Assembly (NCBI GenBank): GCA_948602995.1
Contig: CAPEBR010000051.1
Span: 1 to 29,402, forward strand
DNA length: 29,402 bases
DNA from: an uncultured Dorea sp.
GTDB lineage: Bacteria > Bacillota > Clostridia > Lachnospirales > Lachnospiraceae
Direction: 5' to 3'
Shown here: positions 1 through 7,030 of the stretch, piece after piece
Numbering within the stretch: the stretch's first letter is position 1
Layout: each line of letters begins with the position of its first letter
Notes under the pieces: generated by a model
What the model was told of the DNA's origin: nothing
The model's input: the letters and a program-made list of their open reading frames with translations, nothing else
Database searches by the model: none
Translations under genes and position numbers: made by a program

Positions 1-2
1 AA

Positions 3-296
3 GCATGGACACGCCCGTTTGATAACAAAAAGACAGTTGATGTAGATGCGTCAATACTTACAGACCACATGATGATGGAGGCAACTGAGTTGGGTTTAGG
101 ATCTGTATGGATATGCTATTTTAAACCCGATGTTATTAAACAGGAATTTAGGCTTCCAGACACTCTTGAGCCAATCAATATTTTAGCAATAGGATATGCA
201 GACGGAAGCCCTGCTGATCCAGAACGCCATGCGTCGCGGCGTATTCCGTTGGATGAATTAGTCCATTACGAAAAGCTGCACCTTATTGAACATTAG
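3..296 (+). CDS. Nitroreductase family protein, C-terminal part (5' end outside window)
   Basis: The frame is open from the window edge and ends at a TAA at 296, so only about 97 C-terminal residues are present. The stretch MMMEATELGLGSVWICYFKP followed by LEPINILAIGYADG and an ERHASRRIPLDELV tail fits the C-terminal half of FMN-dependent nitroreductases (NfsA/NfsB/YodC-like), where a Gly-rich segment and a final R-x-PLDE-type tail are common. Such enzymes reduce nitro compounds or quinones with NAD(P)H in the cytosol. It converges on a HxlR-type regulator gene across a shared terminator; in Bacillus subtilis the HxlR protein YodB controls a nitroreductase, so a functional link is plausible but inferred. 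The catalytic N-terminal half cannot be judged. Confidence 0.8.
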   Translation, partial: AWTRPFDNKKTVDVDASILTDHMMMEATELGLGSVWICYFKPDVIKQEFRLPDTLEPINILAIGYADGSPADPERHASRRIPLDELVHYEKLHLIEH

Positions 297-319
297 CAGT
301 ACAATAAGTATAAAAAGTG

Positions 320-360
320 AAAAGACAGAGCCAATGTAAGATCGTTGGCTCTGTCTTTTT
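320..360. terminator. Bidirectional rho-independent terminator
   Basis: AAAGACAGAGCCAA and TTGGCTCTGTCTTT form a 14-bp stem around a short loop, with A-run on the left and T-run on the right. It lies between the convergent nitroreductase and HxlR genes and can serve both. Confidence 0.9.
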
Positions 361-373
361 GAGGAAAACATGA

Positions 374-703
374 TTACATATTGAGATTTTCATCTCCCCA
401 TTGTTTTATATGCTCAAAGACGGGAATAAAGCTTTTGCCCAAGTCAGTAAGGTTATATTCCACATGGGGAGGGACTTCTTTATAATCATGGCGGGTAATG
501 AATCCGTCTGCTTCTAATTCCCGAAGCTGCTTTGTCAGGCTTGATTCCGTAATATCGCCGATATGCCTGCGAAGCTCCCCGAAACGGTGTATATCCCGAA
601 AGGCAATATAATAAATGATTTCGATTTTCCATTTACCGCCCAAGATTTTTTGTATGGTAGAAACCGTTTTACAGCGTTCAACAGCCAATGTACTTTTTTT
701 CAT
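374..703 (-). CDS. HxlR-family winged helix transcriptional regulator
   Basis: About 109 residues when started at MKKSTLAVERC (703); a longer start at 766 would add an unlikely 21-residue extension lying in the upstream control region. The protein has the HxlR hallmarks: the N-terminal Cys, then ILGGKWKIEIIYYI (first helices), FGELRRHIGDITESSLTKQLRELEADGFI (winged helix, recognition helix) and the C-terminal LTDLGKSFIPVFEHIKQWGDEN. Many HxlR proteins sense electrophiles or redox stress through the N-terminal Cys (YodB, HypR); that Cys is present here at about residue 11. It is divergent from the radical SAM gene and probably binds the GTACT-N7-AGTAC site in the shared upstream region. Confidence 0.9.
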   Translation of the reverse strand: MKKSTLAVERCKTVSTIQKILGGKWKIEIIYYIAFRDIHRFGELRRHIGDITESSLTKQLRELEADGFITRHDYKEVPPHVEYNLTDLGKSFIPVFEHIKQWGDENLNM

Positions 704-772
704 TTTTTCCACTTCTTTCCGAAACAGTGTAACACACGTTTCTCTGAAAATCAATGTACAACTCATATATAG

Positions 773-796
773 GTACTACAAAAAAGTACAGTACTT
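773..796. promoter_or_regulatory. Putative HxlR operator (overlapping inverted repeats)
   Basis: GTACT (773-777), 7 nt, AGTAC (785-789) form an inverted repeat, and AAGTACAGTACTT (784-796) is a second overlapping palindrome. The GTACT-N7-AGTAC layout resembles known YodB-type operators (TACT-N7-AGTA). The palindrome overlaps the -35 box of the rightward promoter, which suits repression. Binding is inferred. Confidence 0.55.
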
Positions 797-822
797 GAAA
801 AATAATTGTATAAAAGTATAAT
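795..822 (+). promoter_or_regulatory. Sigma-A-type promoter for the radical SAM gene
   Basis: TTGAAA (795-800), a 16-nt spacer, and TATAAT (817-822). The predicted start lies just before the conserved leader that begins at 838. Confidence 0.65.
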
Positions 823-837
823 TAGTATAAATTACAG

Positions 838-904
838 AAAACACCCTGCGGGTATACCTGTATACACAGGAAACGGTGCAGGAACAAGGAAAGGAGATGT
901 GTTT
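838..904 (+). repeat. Leader element copy 1 (AAAACACCCTGCGGGTATACC type)
   Basis: This 67-nt leader precedes the radical SAM start codon and is echoed at 1858-1928. Shared parts are AAAACACCCT, the palindrome GGTATACC, the spacing to a strong SD, and the first codons ATGCACT(A/T)TACAGG. ACCC-TGC-GGGT can form a small hairpin. The role is unknown. Confidence 0.6.
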
Positions 905-1804
905 ATGCACTATACAGGAACAATTTGGAGACCTCCGTATGAAGCGGCATCACTTCTGATTGAAGTAACAGCGGGATGTACGCATCACAAGTGTAAGTTT
1001 TGTACGCTGTACCATGATTTGCCATTTAAATTCAGAATGTCCCCTATGGAGGAAATTGAATGTGATTTGCAGGAGGTAAATAGGGCAGTCAAAAGTTGGA
1101 AAAGTGGGCGTATAGACCGAGTGTTTCTGACAGGAGCAAACCCATTCGTGCTGTCCTATGACAGATTAGCTGCAATTGCAGAGTTAATCCACAAATATCT
1201 GCCGTCAGTGAAATCTATCGGCTCATTTTCCAGGATTACGGACATTACCCCTAAAACTGATGAGGAGCTTGGCAAACTGCGGGATATGGGATATGACGGT
1301 CTGACAATAGGAATAGAAACAGGCGATGATGAAGCCCTGCAGTTTATGGAAAAGGGATATACTTCGGCGGACATCTACGAACAATGCCAAAGATTAGATG
1401 CAGCAGGCATTCATTACAGTTTTTTCTATTTGGTAAGTATTTCTGGAGCAGGTCGTGGAGAGATTGGAGCAAAATTGACGGCTGATATATGTAATCAGAT
1501 ACATCCTACGCTTATCGGGGCAAATATGCTTACGGTGTATCCCGATTCTGAACTTTTTGCAGAAATCCAGCGTGGGAACTGGCAGGAAGAAGGAGAAGTT
1601 GAAAAATACAAAGAGGTACGGACTCTTATCGAAAATTTGCAGATACCTACAATTTTTGCAGCAATGGGGGCTTCCAATGCATTCCAATTTCAAGGACAAT
1701 TGCCAAAAGACAAGGAAAGGCTGCTGTCATTTCTTGATAAAATCATTGGAAACATCAGTGAAGAAGAATTACAGCGGTATAGAAAAAGTGTCCATCATCT
1801 ATAA
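905..1804 (+). CDS. Radical SAM protein (Elp3/B12-binding-like fold family)
   Basis: A 299-residue protein. The ATG at 905 was chosen because it follows AAGGAGATGTGTTT; the upstream in-frame extension covers only the leader. VTAGCTHHKCKFCTLY gives a CX4CX2C Fe-S ligand set at about residues 23-31, typical of a widespread clostridial group of radical SAM proteins. FLTGANPFVLSY, the SFSRITDITPKT stretch and LTIGIETGDDEALQFMEKGY match the later beta strands of the radical SAM barrel, including the GIETG SAM-binding strand. The reaction is not known for this family; it should cleave S-adenosylmethionine to a 5'-deoxyadenosyl radical. It is divergent from the HxlR gene and has its own promoter, so control by a redox or electrophile sensor is possible. 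Confidence 0.85.
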   Translation: MHYTGTIWRPPYEAASLLIEVTAGCTHHKCKFCTLYHDLPFKFRMSPMEEIECDLQEVNRAVKSWKSGRIDRVFLTGANPFVLSYDRLAAIAELIHKYLPSVKSIGSFSRITDITPKTDEELGKLRDMGYDGLTIGIETGDDEALQFMEKGYTSADIYEQCQRLDAAGIHYSFFYLVSISGAGRGEIGAKLTADICNQIHPTLIGANMLTVYPDSELFAEIQRGNWQEEGEVEKYKEVRTLIENLQIPTIFAAMGASNAFQFQGQLPKDKERLLSFLDKIIGNISEEELQRYRKSVHHL

Positions 1805-1857
1805 GAACAACACTTCGTGGGTGTACCGTTATGTTCAGAGAACTACACAAAAATAAG

Positions 1858-1928
1858 AAAACACCCTACAGGTATACCTTCATACCCTATGGAGCGTGCA
1901 CAAAAAGCAATGCAAAAAGGAGGAAAGA
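1858..1928 (+). repeat. Leader element copy 2, duplicated downstream of the radical SAM gene
   Basis: AAAACACCCTACAGGTATACC and a following SD (AAAAAGGAGGAAAG) mirror copy 1 at 838-904 with nearly the same distance to an ATG (71 versus 67 nt). The downstream codons begin MHFTG, matching MHYTG in the radical SAM protein. It looks like a diverged duplication of a leader plus gene start. Confidence 0.6.
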
Positions 1929-2147
1929 ATGCACTTTACAGGCAGAACCGCTCCCCCTCTTACTACATACGAGAAACCGATATTTATTGTGGACGAGACA
2001 AAGGACATCTTAGGTATCGGCAGGACAAAAAAATTTTCGACTCCTCAGAGCTTCGGTCTTGAGGAGTTTTTGTTATGTATTTTTTGTAAAGGTAATGGTA
2101 TAATCTATATAGGCTTAGATTATGCTTGTTACAGTCGATTTTTCTGA
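1929..2147 (+). pseudogene. Remnant or small ORF starting like the radical SAM gene
   Basis: An ATG with a strong SD opens a 72-codon frame beginning MHFTGRTAPP, like the MHYTGTIWRPP of the gene at 905. After about ten residues the similarity ends, and the frame runs through a clear terminator at 2040-2072. The most likely reading is a collapsed paralogue in which most of the coding part was deleted, leaving the leader, the start and a terminator. A translated peptide of up to about 37 residues before the terminator cannot be excluded. Confidence 0.35.
2040..2072 (+). terminator. Rho-independent terminator with UUCG loop
   Basis: ACTCCTCAGAGC-TTCG-GTCTTGAGGAGT forms a stem closed by a C(UUCG)G tetraloop and is followed by TTTTTGTT. 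Confidence 0.85.
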
Positions 2148-2150
2148 GGG

Positions 2151-2291
2151 CAGGAAAGTGAGGAATTAATAAAAATCCATTTCCATACAAATGAACCCTG
2201 GGAGGTGCTGGAATATTGTGCTTCTTTGGGAGAAATTTATGATATTATTGTGGAAGACATGGACAGGCAGGCAAGAGGCTTGAAGGGATAA
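2151..2291 (+). pseudogene. 3' fragment of a DAK2/DegV-type gene
   Basis: The frame ending at the TAA at 2289-2291 reads KIHFHTNEPWEVLEYC, then ASLGEIYDIIVEDMDRQ and a final RGLKG. This resembles the internal domain end of clostridial proteins combining a dihydroxyacetone-kinase-like (DhaL/FakA) domain with a DegV-like part, as I recall the family. A TGA stop lies at 2145-2147 and nothing homologous precedes it, so only about 46 codons remain. It has no start or SD and is probably a recombination scar. The family name is from memory; the fragment nature is seen directly. Confidence 0.6.
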
Positions 2292-2428
2292 AACAGCTTA
2301 CTGCTTCAACAGCATTATTGCGCAGATTCAATTAATGGATAAATTTTTATTCATTGCAAATGTAACTTCAATCCTCTTGCTAATATATTCTAGAATTTCT
2401 AATGAAATAGTGAGAGGAGTTAATAAGC

Positions 2429-2851
2429 ATGATTAGAAAATTTGAGGAGAAAGACACAGAACGGGTTATGCAAATTTGGCTGGAAGTAAATATTGAAACG
2501 CATAACTTTGTATTAAGTGATTATTGGTTATCGCAGTATCAGTCGGTACAAGAGCAGCTTTTACAGGCAGATATTTATGTGTATGAACAGGATAAGAAAA
2601 TACAGGGATTTGTCGGTATGATGGATGATTATCTTGCGGGAATTTTTGTTGATAAAAAATGCCGTTCTGTGGGAATTGGAAAAGGTCTTTTGGAGTGTGT
2701 CAAGGAAAATTATCCTGCGTTTACGCTGAATGTTTATCAAAAAAATCAGCGCGCAGTAGATTTCTACTTGAGGGAAGGATTATCGGTTGTATTAAAAGGA
2801 TTTGATGAGGATACAGCGGAAACAGACTATACAATGGCATGGAATGCATAA
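2429..2851 (+). CDS. GNAT-family N-acetyltransferase (YjaB/PhnO-like)
   Basis: 140 residues with SD GAGAGGAG 10 nt upstream. It starts IRKFEEKDTERVMQIWLEVN, the usual first strand and helix of GNAT enzymes. IQGFVGMMDDYLAGIFVDKKCRSVGIGKGLL holds the beta4 strand and the acetyl-CoA pyrophosphate loop (R/Q-x-x-G-x-G: RSVGIG, about residues 78-83). LNVYQKNQRAVDFYLREG is the C-terminal motif with the conserved Asn and Tyr. It transfers acetyl from acetyl-CoA to an amine; size and layout resemble E. coli YjaB. The substrate is unknown. It is a single gene with no linked partner. Confidence 0.9.
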   Translation: MIRKFEEKDTERVMQIWLEVNIETHNFVLSDYWLSQYQSVQEQLLQADIYVYEQDKKIQGFVGMMDDYLAGIFVDKKCRSVGIGKGLLECVKENYPAFTLNVYQKNQRAVDFYLREGLSVVLKGFDEDTAETDYTMAWNA

Positions 2852-2903
2852 TGAGATATATAAAAATAGCAAATTAAAAAATTTTCGAAAGTTGAAATAA
2901 ATT

Positions 2904-2992
2904 GTTACTGTTCACACAGGCCTGTGTATTTACTGCACAGACCGTAAGAAAGTGATTCAGGAGTGAGCAAATCCCGTTCGCAGAGCGAATTT
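2904..2992 (+). repeat. GTTAC element, copy A (right end missing)
   Basis: It starts GTTACTGTTCACACAGG and follows the full-length copy at 28018-28150 (reverse strand) up to GCGAATTT. Its hairpin GGCCTGTGTA-TTTAC-TGCACAGACC has one mismatch and one G-T pair. The right terminal repeat is absent. The rest of the 250-bp gap to the AIM24 gene shows nothing else clear. Confidence 0.8.
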
Positions 2993-3102
2993 CCACATAC
3001 GAATCGTGTATTTGTTTTGGGGGAAAAGATATAATTTTCTCATGAACAAATGAATTTCTGCTTATATTATCATAAGGAAGGGAAAAGAGAGGAGAAACAA
3101 AT

Positions 3103-3939
3103 ATGAGAATTGTAAATCTTGAAAATGAAAACAGAAAATTTATTAAGGCGGTGGATAATTTCCATGTATTGGAGTATGTACAGGATGTAAGTGTGTCTCC
3201 AATGAATGCAATCAATGAATATTTCATGAGTAAAATGAATGTCAGAAGAAGGCAGGTTGTCATTGATATTAACAAAGATCATTCTGCAGTTATTCAGGCA
3301 GGTTCCATGCAGTGGATGGGCGGAAACGTCCAGGCAACATCCGGTGTGAAAGGAATCGGAGATCTGTTTGGAAAAGCATTAAAAGGTGCAGTGACCAAGG
3401 AATCTGCAGTGAAACCGGAATATGTTGGGGAGGGATGCCTCGTACTGGAGCCTACATACAAATATATTATCCTTCAGGAGGTATCAAAATGGGGAGCTGT
3501 TGGAATGACAATTGAAGATGGAATGTTCCTTGCCTGCGATGCCAATGTAAAAAGAAACATCATTGCCAGGAAAAATGTTTCATCTGCAGTTTTAGGAGGA
3601 GAAGGTTTGTTTAATATGAGCCTTCAGGGAAGAGGTGTAGCTGCACTGGAAAGCAATGTTCCAGAAAATGAACTGATTGAAATCGAGCTGGAAAATGATG
3701 AACTAAAAATTGATGGAAATCTAGCAGTATGCTGGTCTTCTAATCTTGATTTTACAGTAGAAAGAACGACAAAAACGCTGGTGGGATCTGCTGTCAGTGG
3801 AGAAGGCCTTGTAAATGTATATCGTGGAACGGGAAAAGTTTTAATGAGTCCGGTTGCACCGACTTCTTCCCTTTTTGGATCCACAAATACAGTTAGTGCG
3901 AAGGCCGCGGCAAAAAACAGTAATACATTAGGAAAATAA
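3103..3939 (+). CDS. AIM24 family protein
   Basis: 278 residues, start supported by GAGAGGAGAAACAAAT. The middle part carries the AIM24 (TRAP-like, twisted beta-prism) pattern of repeated short beta strands: AVIQAGSMQWMGGNVQATSG, then EYVGEGCLVLEPTYKYIILQEV, GMTIEDGMFLACDANVKRNI and GEGLFNMSLQGRGVAALES, ending in a Gly-rich second half with WSSNLDFTVERTTKTLVG and GEGLVNVYRGTGKVLMSP. The first ~70 residues are less typical. AIM24 proteins occur widely in bacteria and in mitochondria (inner membrane organisation), but the bacterial function is unsettled. No signal peptide or membrane segment is seen, so it is probably cytosolic or peripheral. It stands alone between two copies of repeats. Confidence 0.85.
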   Translation: MRIVNLENENRKFIKAVDNFHVLEYVQDVSVSPMNAINEYFMSKMNVRRRQVVIDINKDHSAVIQAGSMQWMGGNVQATSGVKGIGDLFGKALKGAVTKESAVKPEYVGEGCLVLEPTYKYIILQEVSKWGAVGMTIEDGMFLACDANVKRNIIARKNVSSAVLGGEGLFNMSLQGRGVAALESNVPENELIEIELENDELKIDGNLAVCWSSNLDFTVERTTKTLVGSAVSGEGLVNVYRGTGKVLMSPVAPTSSLFGSTNTVSAKAAAKNSNTLGK

Positions 3940-3969
3940 TCAAAATTAAAGACTTCCCGGCAGATTGTA

Positions 3970-4056
3970 GGAATGAATTTTCAAACACGCTCTAGAGAGT
4001 TTAGGTGTGAGCAAATCCCATTCGCGAAGCGAACTTTAAATGGATTTGCGGATGTA
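3970..4056 (+). repeat. Chimeric repeat: CAAACACGCTCTAG end joined to GTTAC-element core (copy D)
   Basis: GGAATGAATTTTCAAACACG (3970-3989) and the CTCTAG that follows recur in inverse orientation at 10895-10920. From 4007 the sequence GTGAGCAAATCCCATTCGCG and the paired AAATCC/GGATTT arms match the core of the 28018-28150 element. The outer ends of that element are missing. Confidence 0.7.
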
Positions 4057-4217
4057 GTACAACGAATATTAAGTAATTGGCAGTTTGACTTGCCTATTTT
4101 CCTGATAGCACTACTCCCCAAGCCTCGACGTAGCCACCGCTACGCCTGCGTTTGTGAAGCAGCACTCTCAGAAAAATATTCTGCGTCAAACTATCCAAAA
4201 CTTAATTTTCGTTGTAC
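4057..4217. repeat. MITE-like element 1 with long terminal inverted repeats
   Basis: The left end GTACAACGAATATTAAGT and the right end (reverse complement GTACAACGAAAATTAAGT) match, and similarity continues through AGTTTGAC and TATTTTnCTGA, giving imperfect terminal repeats of about 45-50 bp on a 161-bp element. The interior has a GC-rich segment (TAGCCACCGCTACGCCT) whose complement recurs inside the neighbouring element. No coding capacity is evident. Confidence 0.8.
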
Positions 4218-4382
4218 TAGTATAATCCACACTAATTACCGATACATTTCACGCAGGATAAGTTTTCAGCCTGCAAGGCGGAGGAACGAGGCGTAGCGGT
4301 GGCTGCGCCGATTGACGACAACGCGGCAGATGGAAATTTACACAAGTGAAATGTACGGTTAATTAGTGTGGGTTATACTAGT
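4216..4382. repeat. MITE-like element 2 with 37-bp terminal inverted repeats
   Basis: Left arm 4216-4252 and right arm 4346-4382 are inverted copies with about four mismatches; both begin ACTAGTATAA-C-CCACACTAATTA in their own orientation. The interior contains CTGCAAGGCGGAGGAA and AGGCGTAGCGGTGGCT. It abuts element 1 with a 2-bp overlap, and its outer ACTAGT carries the stop codon of the Cys-rich gene on the minus strand. Confidence 0.85.
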
Positions 4383-4725
4383 TATTGTACAATTTACAAT
4401 CATCAGCTCTGCAATCGCAATCACAGTCACAATCGCAATCAATAATTGCCTCTCCGGCTTCCGCTCTTGCTCCAAAGATAATAGGAACCTCAATACGAAG
4501 TTTTTGACTTACTGTAAATTTACAGATGTCACCGGAGCCGCTGATGCATGGGTCGCATCCAGATATAATGCAGGCCTTCCCCAAACATTTTGTTGTAGCA
4601 TTGCCCACTTCTCCAAAGGCTTTGATTGTCACCGGTACGCAGACATTAACATCCTGATATCCCATTGTCGGGCATCCGACCTGTTCCGTCTTACATTCTG
4701 TTACTGGTTCAAAGTAATTTTCCAT
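4378..4725 (-). CDS. Cysteine-rich protein with (DC)5 tail, possibly spore-surface
   Basis: 115 residues with SD GGGAGAGA. Fourteen cysteines: scattered ones in the first 70 residues (CPTMGYQDVNVCVPV, CLGKACIISGCDPC, GSGDICKF) and a tail of five consecutive Asp-Cys pairs followed by RADDCKLYNN. No signal peptide, no membrane segment. I recall similar small proteins (GYQDV-CVPV, then ISGC-type and FTVSQ-type segments) in spore-forming Clostridia, without a proven role; a structural or metal-binding protein of the spore surface is an inference from Cys content. The DC repeat is encoded by near-identical GATTGC/GATTGT codons, so repeat slippage may vary its length. The TAG stop lies within the terminal repeat of MITE-like element 2, so the original C-terminus may have been altered. 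Confidence 0.65.
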   Translation of the reverse strand: MENYFEPVTECKTEQVGCPTMGYQDVNVCVPVTIKAFGEVGNATTKCLGKACIISGCDPCISGSGDICKFTVSQKLRIEVPIIFGARAEAGEAIIDCDCDCDCDCRADDCKLYNN

Positions 4726-4828
4726 AAAATCTCTCCCTGCTTATTTTTTCTAATATCTGATATAAAAAACTGATGGCATCCTCCGATTGAGGCTGCTATG
4801 TCCTTTATCAGGTTCAAAGTGGAGGAAT

Positions 4829-4856
4829 ACCTTGATATTATTATATTCATCAAGGT
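4829..4856. other. Hairpin in the 232-bp gap between divergent genes
   Basis: ACCTTGAT and ATCAAGGT pair around a 12-nt AT-rich loop. Toward the Cys-rich gene the region also holds a nested set of short arms (CCTC/GAGG, GC/GC, CTGAT/ATCAG, about 4762-4803) followed on the minus strand by TTTTTT, a possible leader with terminator. No known riboswitch was recognised. Confidence 0.4.
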
Positions 4857-4902
4857 CTTTCATTGTTACTGAATTTTTAAAAGTTGTAATTTTGTTATAT
4901 TT

Positions 4903-4931
4903 TTGACTGAAGCTGTGTTATTCTATTAATA
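4903..4931 (+). promoter_or_regulatory. Putative promoter of the GH42 operon
   Basis: TTGACT (4903-4908) and TTAATA (4926-4931) with 17-nt spacing precede the SD by about 12 nt. Confidence 0.5.
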
Positions 4932-4957
4932 TAAGACAGGAATGGAGGGAATGGCCA

Positions 4958-7030
4958 ATGAAAGAAATTTTATTCGGAGCAGCATATTATGATGAATATA
5001 TGCCCTGTGAACGGTTAGAGGAAGATATCCAGATGATGAAAAAGGCGGGAATGAATACAGTAAGAATCGCAGAGTCTACCTGGAGCACTTGTGAACCACA
5101 GGAGGGAAAGTTTGATTTTTCACATGTGGACAGAGTACTGGATGCCATGGATAAGGCAGGAATCCATGTGATCGTGGGAACGCCGACTTATGCAGTTCCT
5201 ACGTGGATGGTGAAGTCCCACCCAGATATACTTGCCACGACAGTAAATGGCCGCGGCATCTACGGACCGCGCCAGATTATGGATATTACGCATCCGGCAT
5301 ATTTGTATTATGCAGAGCGTGTGATCCGCAGGCTCATAGAGCGTACGGCAGACAGGGAATGTGTAATTGGGTTCCAGATTGATAATGAGACAAAGCACTA
5401 CGGGACTGCCGGCAAGAATGTACAGGAGAAATTCGTCAAGTATCTCCGGGAAAAATTCCATGGCTGCCTGGATGAGCTCAATGCAGCGTTCGGACTGGAT
5501 TACTGGAGTAACCGGATTAATGCCTGGGAGGATTTTCCAGATGTGAGGGGCACTATTAACGGCAGTCTGGGTGCGGAATTTGAGAAGTTTCAGCGGACGC
5601 TGGTAGATGATTTCTTAAGTTGGCAGGCTGATATTTTGCGGGAATACTGCCGTGAGGATCAGTTCATTACGCATAACTTTGATTTTGAATGGAGGGGACA
5701 TTCCTACGGGGTACAACCGGATGTGGATCATTATCATGCGGCAAAATGTCTGACTATTGCAGGGGCGGATATCTATCATCCTTCACAGGACGAGCTGACA
5801 GGCCTGGAGATTGCATTCGGCGGTGATCTGACGCGTTCCTTAAAGCAGGATAATTACCTGATTCTTGAGACAGAGGCACAGGGCTTTCCGGGATGGCTGC
5901 CGTACAAAGGCCAGCTGCGCCTGCAGGCATACAGCCATATTGCATCCGGGTCAAACAGTGTCATGTACTGGCACTGGCATTCCCTTCATAATGCGTGCGA
6001 GACATACTGGAAGGGTCTGTTAAGCCATGATTTTCAGGAGAATGCGACTTACCAGGAGGCATGTGTGATCGGCAGAGAACTGAAAGAAAAAGGCAGCCAT
6101 CTGGTGAATCTGAAAAAGAAGAATGATGTTGCGATACTTGTAAGCAATGAAGCTCTGACTGCATTAAAGTGGTTTGGGATTGAGGCGTCGGCGGCAGATA
6201 ATGGAAAGACAACTTACAATGATGTCGTTCACTGGCTTTATGATGTGCTGTACCGGATGAATGTGGAGTGTGATTTCGTGTTCCCGGAATCAGAGGGGCT
6301 GAAGCACTATAAGATGATTGTAGTTCCGGCTCTGTACTCCGCGCCGGATGAACTGCTTGAAAGGCTGAACCGTTATGTAGAAGATGGAGGGACACTGGTT
6401 GCCACGTTTAAAACAGCCTTTACAGATGAGAATGTGAAGGTAAGCCATGAAGTACAGCCGCGTATCATAAGAGACTGTCTGGGCATCCGTTACCATCACT
6501 TTACATTTCCAAAGAATGTGAGCCTTTCAGGAGAGATGACAGAGGGATGGGAGGATGGCAGAGACCGGAAAGCCCGGACCTTTATGGAGCTTGTACTGCC
6601 GGAAACGGCAGAGGTACTGCTTGCTTATGACCATTACAAATGGAATGGACATGCGGCAGTGACCAGGAACCAGTCTGGAGCGGGTACTGCATATTATATC
6701 GCATGTATGATGGACGATGCACTTCTTGAGAAGATTCTTTTAAAAGCGCTTGAGAGTGCTGGAATCACTGATGTGGGAAAGGTGCATTTTCCAGTGATTA
6801 TCAGGAAAGGAACCAATAGTTTCGGAAGAAATGTGTGGTTCTGCCTTAACTATTCTGGCCAGGAGCAGGGGCTGGAATTCAGGTATGGGGCTGGAACAGA
6901 GCTCTTGGCAGGTGAGATGGTGAAAGAGGGAGAGTGCATAAGGGTTCCTGCATGGGGCGTAAAGATCATTGAAAGTTTATCCTCCGCAAAGGATATGATA
7001 CCTGGAAACGGACAGGCTATGGAATCATGA
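4958..7030 (+). CDS. Glycoside hydrolase family 42 beta-galactosidase
   Basis: 690 residues, usual GH42 length, SD TGGAGG. The N-terminal FGAAYYDEYMP and MMKKAGMNTVRIAESTWSTCEPQEGKFDF are the standard opening of the GH42 TIM barrel. GFQIDNETKHYG carries the acid/base Glu144 after Asn143; YLILETEAQGFPGW carries the likely nucleophile Glu304. Residues from about 390 form the trimerisation (flavodoxin-like) domain (VAILVSNEAL... MIVVPALYSAPDELLERLNRYVEDGGTLV, in separate pieces), and the end is the small beta domain. No signal peptide, so it hydrolyses imported beta-galactosides in the cytosol. It is first in an overlapping five-gene unit; the stop overlaps the next start (ATGA). Substrate preference (lactose, galacto-oligosaccharide, arabinogalactan fragments) cannot be told. 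Confidence 0.95.
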   Translation: MKEILFGAAYYDEYMPCERLEEDIQMMKKAGMNTVRIAESTWSTCEPQEGKFDFSHVDRVLDAMDKAGIHVIVGTPTYAVPTWMVKSHPDILATTVNGRGIYGPRQIMDITHPAYLYYAERVIRRLIERTADRECVIGFQIDNETKHYGTAGKNVQEKFVKYLREKFHGCLDELNAAFGLDYWSNRINAWEDFPDVRGTINGSLGAEFEKFQRTLVDDFLSWQADILREYCREDQFITHNFDFEWRGHSYGVQPDVDHYHAAKCLTIAGADIYHPSQDELTGLEIAFGGDLTRSLKQDNYLILETEAQGFPGWLPYKGQLRLQAYSHIASGSNSVMYWHWHSLHNACETYWKGLLSHDFQENATYQEACVIGRELKEKGSHLVNLKKKNDVAILVSNEALTALKWFGIEASAADNGKTTYNDVVHWLYDVLYRMNVECDFVFPESEGLKHYKMIVVPALYSAPDELLERLNRYVEDGGTLVATFKTAFTDENVKVSHEVQPRIIRDCLGIRYHHFTFPKNVSLSGEMTEGWEDGRDRKARTFMELVLPETAEVLLAYDHYKWNGHAAVTRNQSGAGTAYYIACMMDDALLEKILLKALESAGITDVGKVHFPVIIRKGTNSFGRNVWFCLNYSGQEQGLEFRYGAGTELLAGEMVKEGECIRVPAWGVKIIESLSSAKDMIPGNGQAMES

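Noticed and set aside
3973..4296. ORF starting MNFQTRS in the repeat block
   Set aside because: It covers three non-coding elements, has no SD and no domain; the same MNFQTRS opening appears at 10917 because both come from one repeat end.
4762..4826. TPP riboswitch on the minus strand, because of GAACCTGATAAAGGACATAG
   Set aside because: Only the ACCTGAT part fits; the CTGAGA half and the GCGTAGGGA end are absent and the gene downstream has no thiamine link.
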